DNA of 64,000 nt from Blattamonas nauphoetae (taxonomy: Eukaryota; Preaxostyla; Oxymonadida), in contig JARBJD010000031.1 of the NCBI GenBank assembly GCA_033064195.1, positions 186,001-250,000 of the forward strand, in the 5' to 3' direction. Each line of letters starts with the position of its first letter. Positions within the stretch are counted from its first letter, which is position 1. Below the pieces are notes generated by a model. It had not been told where the DNA came from and made no database searches. It saw nothing but the letters and a program-made list of their open reading frames with translations. Below are positions 57,326-64,000 of the stretch, one piece after another. A program made the translations under genes and the position numbers.

Positions 57326-60300
57326 TCATCCTTGGTAGTTCTGTGCCCTTTCCAATCGCATGAAGAACTCCAGTTCCAGACTGTCTGACAGAAGGGAGCT
57401 TGATCCGAGAGTGTCGTGGAGTTTGCTTTGTGGAGACTCAACAACCGGCTTGGCCTGAACCGGGTTCGGCTGAGGTGATGTCCGAACGGGCGAATGTGAT
57501 TGTTGTGCTGTTGGCTGGGACTTGGCGGGGAAAGTTGGGATTTGTGAGCGCGTCTCGGGGATTGTTGACTTCACTGGCTCAACTGGCTTTTGGGTGACAG
57601 CAGGAGGTGTGGGAAGGGACGAGACGGTCTGTTTGGGGGGAACCTCAGCCGGCGCGGGATTTTCATTTCCCGATCCGAACACACTCAGCCGCATGTTCTC
57701 CAATTCCTGGCTGGAGATGCTGTTTCCGATGCTCATGTGGATGGACTTGGCAGTTGTGAGAGCAACATGCTTTCGGCCCATCGCTTCCTTTTTCGGTTCA
57801 GGCTCTGGCGGAGGCTTGACTGTTCTTGCTGCTGTTCCCGTTTGTCGTTTCGGGGTTGGTGTTGTGGCTCGTCGGAGAGGGACACGTGAGCGAGGGGTTG
57901 TGGCTGGTTTCGGGAGTTCTTCTGATTTGGACTGAGTGGAAGGTGCGCTTTCAGGTGGCGGTGGAGACGAGGCCTCCTTCGTCGGCCTTCTGAACCCGCC
58001 AACAGTCGATCTGGCTGTTTGGCGCTGAGTCGGAGCCGGAATGGAGCGCGACTGTGTCGTTGGCGGGGCGAGGCGTGATGTGGAGCTCTCTTCCTGCGGA
58101 ACGGGTCTTCGTTCTGTTTCTTGCTCCTGTTCTTTCTGAGCCTGTGCACTTGCTTTTGGAGCTGTGGTCCTCTGAAGGCCTGCTCGTGCAACCAATCGAC
58201 GGGGGGTCTTGCCGGGTGTCGTGTGCTCGTTCTGAGCTGCATTGTCTTTGACGTGGAGTCTCTGTTTTCGTTCAGCTTCGGCAGCTCGTTTAGCTTCCTC
58301 TTGTTGCCTTAGAGCTTCTTGTTTCCGTTCCTCTTCTTCTTTCCTTCGCCTCTCCTCTTCTTGTCGCTGCTTCTCCTCATCTCGTTTTGCTTTCCTTTCT
58401 TCCTCCTTCCTCTTCTCCTCTTCTCGTTTCCTTCTCTCGTCCGCTCTTCTGAGACGATTCAGTTCCTTTTCTTGTTCCACAAGCTTCTTCTCGAACTCCT
58501 TCTGCTGCTGGAACCTCTTCAAGTCAGCGTCTCTCCTCCTCCACTTCTCGTTTTCTTTCCACTGCCTCTCCTCTTCTTCCTTCTTGATCTTTTCTTTCAT
58601 CAGTCGTGTTCTCTCAGCAGCTCGGCGTTGTGCTTGGATTCTCGCTTCCTCCGTCCTCGCTCTTCGCTCCAATTCTTCCTTCATTTTCGCTTCTTCTTCC
58701 TTCTTCCTTTGCTCCTCTTCAATCTCCGCCAAAATCTCGTCTTTCGCCGACAACTTTTGCCTCGCAACGGGTGTCCGGAGCGTGTGACTTGAATGAAGTG
58801 GTGTGTCCCTTGTTTTGGATGACGCGCTCACAGATCGCACGACGAGAGTGCGAGGGGGTGTGAGAGCTGATGGTTTGTGAGGGGTTGAGGTGAGTAGCTG
58901 CGTGGGCTGTGAGAGGCGGGTTGGAGGCTGAGATTGTCGGAGGATGTTCCGTTCCGGTTTGAGGTCTGACACGAAACTGATCCTGCTTGGCTGTTTGGGT
59001 GGCTGGGCCTTTTGTTGTGTTTGAGGCGGAGACTCGCTCGGCTGTGTTTGGTAGCGGTTTGTCGTGTAACGATCAGTGGCTGATCCTCGTCCCAGTTTCG
59101 TTGAGATGCGGTCATCTGCCCAGGACGACCCCAAGCTCTCCATTTCCTGACTTTGGTGAGGGAGTGCCTTTCGCTTCTGAAACTGCGGGCCCAGCTCTCC
59201 CAACAGCTCGTCGATAGAATCCTCCGAGATGTCATCGCTTTGATCCGACAACTCCTCCGAAAGCTCCATCCGCTGTGTCTCCTTCGAAAGAATGGGGCTT
59301 CGGTAGCTCCTCTTCTCGTCGAGCGAGGAGGCCAACGACGAAACCCCGCGCTCACTCGTCGACGATCCCCGTGTGCCGCTGAGTCGGTTGAGCGGTGACC
59401 GTTGCGAGGTGCTTCGTTGGTCAAGATTCCAGCGAGAGCCGCTGTCGTCAGAACTGCTGTCTGATCGCTCGTCCTCTTCAAAGTGGTCGCTCTCCGATTG
59501 GGAGGGCTCGGAGTCTTCGGGTGGGGGAGGTGAATGGTGGACGGGTGGTGGGGCGTGCCGTTTCTTCTCCAATTCCATTCGCTGTTTTCGGATTTCTTCC
59601 TCTTTCCGTTCAAGCTCAGCCTCGACTTCTCTCCGCAATCTCTCCTTTTCGTCTTTCTCTTTCTGTCGCTGGTATTGCTCATCCTTCTCCCGTTTCAGTC
59701 TTTCTTCCTCAATCCTCCTCTTTTCCCGATCATCTCGAATTCTTTGAAGTCTGTCGTCATCACGGACATACTGTTTACCCGCAGGTTTGGAGATGGTCTC
59801 TCTTTCCTCTCTTCGGGAGGCGTTCTTGGTGGTTGAAATAGAATCTTGAAATTCTTGACGATGTCTTGGTTTTAGTGCCTCTGTCTGTTTGAGATCTGGC
59901 ATAATTGAACCTTCGACGAATGATTGATCAGGCACAGGCCGAGTTATTTCATCTCGCCGGGACAGACTGGAGTGGAAACTTTCTTGCTCATAAATGGGGG
60001 CATGTCTTGGTTCCTGCCTTTGATATCGGTCTGAATGATTCCGTTCTGATTTTTGTTCGAATTCCTCAAGTGATGATGGTCTATATAATCGTGATGAAGG
60101 AATATCTGCTGAATGATGTGTTGAGATTTGATGTCGAGATGTAGGAACTTCAGGTTGATTGTATTGATTTGATTCTGTTTCAACATCTCTTCCCAATAGT
60201 TGTGCACTTCTTTCGTATACAGATCTCCAGTTTTCCTGGAGGTGTCTTGGATATGAATTTCGATCTGGCAAGCTGGTTCGAAAAGTATTGCTTCGTGCAG

Positions 60301-60808
60301 ACATTGGTTGAGATGTGAGAATAATCGGCTCTCCATCCCATCGAGGTTTTCGTGCTGGTGATGGAGCGATTTGTTGTGGAGTTGCGAGTGCATATGGTGT
60401 TCTGCCATGATCAGTTGGCGATTTATCTTCGTCTGGTTGGTCAAAATTTGAATACGAAGCGTCATAGCTGATTCTATTTGTCGGAGTTATGCTTGTTTGT
60501 ATCGAAGAAGGGAAGGGTGGCCGGGGAGGGAGATTTTCAATAAGTGGATATGACTGGCGAACCATGGGTGGCTGTGAGGGTGGGAGAGGAGTGAAAGCAG
60601 CATTTCGGTTTCTTGAAATGCGCTCGGCAATTAGTAGATCCAGTTCTTCATCAGAAAGACTTCGAGGATTTTGATGGAGTGAATATGAACTTGGTGGTCG
60701 TGAAACAGACAAGACTTGACTTGGAGTGGCTCCAATAGTATGACCAACTGAATGTGATTTGAGAGAGAGAGGTGGTGGCGGTGGAGGAAGATGAGATATT
60801 GAAATCAT
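57326..60808 (-). CDS. Large Pro-rich, Lys/Glu/Arg coiled-coil protein
   Basis: 1160 aa in a single exon with ATG at 60806-60808. The N-terminus is Pro-rich (HLPPPPPPLSLKS). Two highly charged helical stretches follow, at about residues 345-415 and 685-860, of the ERKRREEE type, separated by Ser-rich disordered sequence. The C-terminal third is Pro/Thr/Arg-rich and basic, with SP/TP sites. A short motif near the start (LSDEELDLLIAERISRN) is echoed at the very end (LSDSLELEFFMRLERAQN), suggesting a repeated docking helix. The pattern is that of cytoskeleton-linked proteins (MAP7- or CCDC66-like), but composition alone cannot prove it. Neighbours include BBIP1, so a flagellar or basal-body role is conceivable. 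Confidence 0.6.
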   Translation of the reverse strand: MISISHLPPPPPPLSLKSHSVGHTIGATPSQVLSVSRPPSSYSLHQNPRSLSDEELDLLIAERISRNRNAAFTPLPPSQPPMVRQSYPLIENLPPRPPFPSSIQTSITPTNRISYDASYSNFDQPDEDKSPTDHGRTPYALATPQQIAPSPARKPRWDGEPIILTSQPMSARSNTFRTSLPDRNSYPRHLQENWRSVYERSAQLLGRDVETESNQYNQPEVPTSRHQISTHHSADIPSSRLYRPSSLEEFEQKSERNHSDRYQRQEPRHAPIYEQESFHSSLSRRDEITRPVPDQSFVEGSIMPDLKQTEALKPRHRQEFQDSISTTKNASRREERETISKPAGKQYVRDDDRLQRIRDDREKRRIEEERLKREKDEQYQRQKEKDEKERLRREVEAELERKEEEIRKQRMELEKKRHAPPPVHHSPPPPEDSEPSQSESDHFEEDERSDSSSDDSGSRWNLDQRSTSQRSPLNRLSGTRGSSTSERGVSSLASSLDEKRSYRSPILSKETQRMELSEELSDQSDDISEDSIDELLGELGPQFQKRKALPHQSQEMESLGSSWADDRISTKLGRGSATDRYTTNRYQTQPSESPPQTQQKAQPPKQPSRISFVSDLKPERNILRQSQPPTRLSQPTQLLTSTPHKPSALTPPRTLVVRSVSASSKTRDTPLHSSHTLRTPVARQKLSAKDEILAEIEEEQRKKEEEAKMKEELERRARTEEARIQAQRRAAERTRLMKEKIKKEEEERQWKENEKWRRRDADLKRFQQQKEFEKKLVEQEKELNRLRRADERRKREEEKRKEEERKAKRDEEKQRQEEERRRKEEEERKQEALRQQEEAKRAAEAERKQRLHVKDNAAQNEHTTPGKTPRRLVARAGLQRTTAPKASAQAQKEQEQETERRPVPQEESSTSRLAPPTTQSRSIPAPTQRQTARSTVGGFRRPTKEASSPPPPESAPSTQSKSEELPKPATTPRSRVPLRRATTPTPKRQTGTAARTVKPPPEPEPKKEAMGRKHVALTTAKSIHMSIGNSISSQELENMRLSVFGSGNENPAPAEVPPKQTVSSLPTPPAVTQKPVEPVKSTIPETRSQIPTFPAKSQPTAQQSHSPVRTSPQPNPVQAKPVVESPQSKLHDTLGSSSLLSDSLELEFFMRLERAQNYQG

Positions 60809-60999
60809 TCAATCAAAGAGGGTTGATCCCATGGATAACACCAAGACAGTCGAGAATAAACTGTGCAATAATGATTCTTAATATTTGGATAACAGGTGAT
60901 GAAAAGAAAGATTTGTCTGAGAAATGAAGATAAGTAAGAGAAAATAGAACTCAATTTCGAAAAAAAGCGTTCAAACACTCAAAACCGATCCCACGAATC

Positions 61000-62982
61000 T
61001 CAAAACGTCTTTGGAGGCTTCGTCCGTGGAGGAGGAGGGGGAGGGGGTTTGAAGCAAGGGAGGCAGCTCATCTGCGAGAGGAAGTCCTGGATGCCCAGGT
61101 GGATCTGCACATAAGGCGCAAAGAGGTACGACCGGCCAAAGAAGAAGACAGAGTAATCGGACATCCGACCGGCGAGAGCAGACGCGGTGTCGCCGAGCTG
61201 GGTGTGCAGGATGTGCATCCACTGCACCTGAGAGTGGGTGAACGTGGCTGTCTTGAGGAACACACACTCGTTCTTCGCCTGTTCGAGCACACTCAGCGCG
61301 TGGGTGAACAGGGCCGACTTCGGAGAGTAGAACGACCGGGTTGAGGTTGTGTACGGCAGATCGTCGTCATCAGCGTCGGATGGGAAAGGGGGTGGATGGA
61401 CCAAGCGGTGGACGATGTGCGAGAGGAAGAAGATGTGCTGGCTGACACGAGGCAGGAAGAGGTTGTCGAGGAGGGTGGCGAGCGTGGTCAACAGCCAGTT
61501 TATGGACGGCGAAGGCAGGTACGTGCTCTCGCTCACCTCCTCGTCCATCTCGTAGTCCCAATACGTCGTCCTCTTCATCAACTGCGAGGGGGTCGGAATG
61601 GGCTCGAGCTCGTCGGTGAGGAGAGGCGAGCGAGTGTTGACTTTGTATCGGACGGGCATGACCAGATCGTATTCAAAACAATGGCCGTACATTTGGTGGA
61701 GAAAGTGGGAGAGGATGGGGTAAGGAAGGGACAGCAGGATGCGACTGCGCGAGTCGGGGATGTTCCCCCTGCACGCACAGCTCTCCAACATGTAATCGAT
61801 CTCCTGACACAACTCTAGACACAGCTCTGTCTCATCCAGGTTGTTCTTCTCGCTCTCTCGCAACGTGTTATACAAACATTCCGACGCCTCGCAGAAATGG
61901 TTGCAGAACGTGAGCACCTGCTCCGACGTGAAGGAGAGTCGGTTGGCTGCCCCAGTCACGTGCATCGACCGCGTTGGCGTGGCCATCCGACGGATCGGGT
62001 TGACTTGGTAGTCCGCCTTGATAAGCATGTCTGTGGCTGCGAAGAATGAGGCCATGACCAACGACAGGACGGAGAACAAAGGACGGCAAGAGGGGTCTCG
62101 CTTCTGATGCTGGTAGTTGATGAGATACAAATAATAGTTCGCTGTGGCAGAAAGCGGAGTCTGCTGAGTGGAGGCAACGTTCAGTGTGGACGGGTCACTC
62201 ACGCGCATGTACGTGAGGATAGCCATCTTCTTCGACTGCTCAGAACTCATGAACAGAGTGGAGTTCAAGTCCATCGTTTGCTGAAGGTCGACCTTGCTGG
62301 ATTGCTCGATCGACTCGTTCACATCTTTCCATTCTTGCACGATGGACTCGATGAATTCATCGGAATCTGAGAAGATGATTGGCCCGCGGTGGAGAAGCTC
62401 GTCCTCGTGAATTCCGCAGTGGAGAGCCAGATGAATGAACAAACGAACTGTCGATTCGTGTAGAGAGGCAGGAGGAATATTTGTATCAATCCAATTCTCG
62501 CAAAATTTCCGTATTGACAGAAGTGGAGTCTCTGTGAATTGGGAGTGCGTGAAAATGAAGAGAACATACTTATTGAAAACTTAATAGGGTTAGAATGAAT
62601 TCGAGCAACCAATTCCTCGTATTGCTCTCGACCAGGAATCCGCATAAGCTCCCATTCCTTGAAGAAAGATTCGCTGTGGATAGCTTGAACAGTTCGGTAT
62701 TGAGGAATTGATGGAGATGATGAATACGGCTGAACAATGATAATATATGGATCTATGGGTTTTGTTCCGATTGCATCCTTAGAATATGAGCTTAAGGTGA
62801 TGGTTTTTTCTAGAGAAGATTCCTTAAAGTTCAAAGTTTCATACGAGTCTCAACGGCTTTTATGAGAATCTCTACATCATAATCATCAATTTGAAGCTTG
62901 AAAAATGTCAAGATGTCGAAGGATCACACGCTTTGGATATCACTTTCATTTTCATCGAGAGTGAGAGATGGTTTGTGAGCAT
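61000..62982 (-). CDS. Unrecognised 620-aa helical protein
   Basis: Four exons joined in phase (introns 62897-62943, 62810-62844 and 62532-62569); the second exon is 52 bases. The start at 62980-62982 is the best available. Mostly alpha-helical with many Leu/His/Phe residues (FCENWIDTNIPPASLHES; INWLLTTLATLLDNLFLPRV; HALSVLEQAKNECVFLKT) and no signal or clear membrane span. It resembles a helical-repeat scaffold. The tail is Cys/Pro-rich (CLPCFKPPPPPPP). No family recognised. Confidence 0.65.
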
Positions 62983-63034
62983 TTGGGGTAGAAACTGACA
63001 GTCTACACAGTTCAATAAATAATAAAAACAAACA
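62983..63034. promoter_or_regulatory. 52-bp divergent promoter region
   Basis: Only 52 bases lie between the proposed start codons of the 620-aa protein (minus) and BBIP1 (plus). AT-rich next to BBIP1 (AATAAATAATAAAA). Called from spacing only. Confidence 0.35.
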
Positions 63035-63305
63035 ATGTACGAAGCAGCTCAGTTGCTGACATCTGAACAAAACCCCATAATGTCAGCGGAAACTCCAGAA
63101 ACCGTTACTGTCAGTGAGATTGTTCACTCTCAGGGGGTGCTGTTCTCTGAAAAGGGACAACCAGTGTTTGGATTTCATCATTTTCTGAGTATCCTCCAGG
63201 GAACTCCTTTGTCGACCAAAAATAATGCCAATCAAAGGCACAGCCTTGCAGAAGATCGAACAACTTGAAAAACAGGCAGAAGAATCAGAGAAGAAGAAAG
63301 AGTAG
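63035..63305 (+). CDS. BBIP1: BBSome-interacting protein 1 homologue
   Basis: BBIP1 (BBS18) is a tiny BBSome subunit in cilia. The joined product is 78 aa. Its core VSEIVHSQGVLFSEKGQP and ELLCRPKIMPIKGTALQKIE aligns with human BBIP1 (LPKQGPLFVED ... LCKPKLLPLKSLTLEKLE). The splice that makes it is the 34-base intron 63166-63199 (GT | G phase-2 junction). Without splicing the frame ends elsewhere and loses the homology. The C-terminus is a charged helix (EQLEKQAEESEKKKE) and the stop is TAG. The protein is short, so the call rests on the core pattern, but fit of intron and motif together makes it convincing. Confidence 0.78.
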
Positions 63306-63519
63306 AATTGTGGAATCTTAAATACAATACATATCCTGCTTCCTGTCTTCTAAAGGCATTAAGATCTGCTTCGATCTCTCATCCTAAATCTTCATTCAAC
63401 TGTCATAATTTGTACGGTCATCCCTGCAACCAATCTTTATTTTCACCCTGCTCGCACCACTTCAAAGAATATCAAACTTCATGTGAAATGTCAGAAAAAA
63501 CTTTATAAGAAGAAAATAA

Positions 63520-63981
63520 TCATTGAAACTTTATCCGATTCTGCTTTTTAGCATCCTTTTTGGCTTGCTTAGCATCATATTTCTTTTGTTCCTCTGGTGT
63601 CATCTGGTTGTACTTTTCCTGTTCTCTCTTTCTCTTTTGAAGGATTTCCTTGTCTTTATCTTTCTGATCCTTGGCTGAGAGCTCAGCTGCAGCTTCTCGT
63701 CGATGAGTGCGGCATCGATCACGAGCGTCAGAGTTGAATTTGTGCTCAGAGACGAAATCACAGAAGTCGAGCATTTTTCCGACTGTATTTTTAAGATCAA
63801 TCTCCTTTTCAAGTCTGAAAGTGAGGGCAATCTGCAGAATTCGGTAATCGACAGGTGTTGGTGAATCGTCCTTCGGTGTCTGTTTGTTTTGCTCCTTCTT
63901 GGCGAGTGCTTCTTGATTGACGACAAGTTGGCGCTGTTTGAACGGATCGTCTGCGAGAATGAGAGTGGACACGTGGATGTC
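63520..63981 (-). CDS. CCDC47-like protein, C-terminal part (partial)
   Basis: The last exon probably begins after ttgtttcag (63982-63990 on the minus strand); the rest lies beyond the window. About 153 residues. VDYRILQIALTFRLEKEI followed by LDFCDFVSEH, RDRCRTHRREAAAEL and a Lys/Glu-rich helix with QMTPEEQKKYDAKQAKK match the C-terminus of CCDC47 (DUF1682). CCDC47 is an ER membrane protein of the PAT/multipass translocon. The membrane part is not in view, so other charged-tail proteins are possible. Confidence 0.55.
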   Translation of the reverse strand, partial: DIHVSTLILADDPFKQRQLVVNQEALAKKEQNKQTPKDDSPTPVDYRILQIALTFRLEKEIDLKNTVGKMLDFCDFVSEHKFNSDARDRCRTHRREAAAELSAKDQKDKDKEILQKRKREQEKYNQMTPEEQKKYDAKQAKKDAKKQNRIKFQ

Positions 63982-64000
63982 CTGAAACAACGTGGAACAC

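Overview
The window is a gene-dense piece of a eukaryotic nuclear genome. Many short GT-AG introns interrupt the genes (about 65 could be placed by reading frame and homology, 29 to 424 bp, most 30-100 bp). Genes lie on both strands with very short spacers and no operons. TAA, TAG and TGA all end recognisable proteins (pyruvate:ferredoxin oxidoreductase, PH protein and BBIP1, DBR1), so the standard code applies. The gene content points to an anaerobic flagellate: a full-length pyruvate:ferredoxin oxidoreductase, the flagellar genes PACRG, MOK/LF4 and BBIP1, and a giant surface protein of beta-helix, one membrane span and a kinase-like tail. That last architecture is familiar from oxymonads (Monocercomonoides/Blattamonas type). 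I infer an oxymonad (Preaxostyla) with moderate confidence; no phylogeny was run.

Layout. 0-5 kb: C-terminal end of an unknown gene, a tandem AAA ATPase of AFG2/SPATA5 type, and the lariat debranching enzyme DBR1. 5-11 kb: PFOR, a two-PH-domain protein and ribosomal protein eL36. 10.9-12.0 kb: truncated copy of a TA-flanked DNA transposon. 12-18 kb: a large unrecognised protein and a double-DH RhoGEF. 18-24.5 kb: PACRG, a YAK1-type DYRK kinase, the flagellar-length kinase MOK/LF4 and an unknown protein. 24.5-32.7 kb: an RRM-RRM-SURP splicing-type protein, an acylated zinc-binding protein, a Sey1/RHD3 ER-fusion GTPase and a tiny ribophorin II-like protein. 32.7-34.0 kb: complete transposon copy with terminal inverted repeats. 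34-40.4 kb: a bacterial-type phosphatidylglycerophosphate synthase, KTI12, a coiled-coil protein and a polytopic membrane protein. 40.5-50.8 kb: two convergent predicted surface proteins, a cathepsin-like pseudoprotease with Cys-rich PSI-like modules and the beta-helix/pseudokinase receptor. 51-64 kb: ASCC1, copine, a gene-poor 2.1 kb with TTTCGAAACGAT repeats, a coiled-coil protein, an unknown 620-aa protein, BBIP1 and the C-terminus of a CCDC47-like protein.

Themes. RNA processing (DBR1, SURP protein, ASCC1) sits in a genome with introns near the lower size limit. Flagellum genes (PACRG, LF4, BBIP1), ER and membrane genes (Sey1, ribophorin II, PgsA, CCDC47-like, copine) and signalling genes (RhoGEF, YAK1, PH) are interspersed. 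Introns are strongly concentrated at the 5' ends of genes, and the long terminal exons look richer in G+C than the 5' parts. The most unusual content is the 40.5-50.8 kb pair of predicted surface proteins, both carrying enzyme folds whose catalytic residues are gone.
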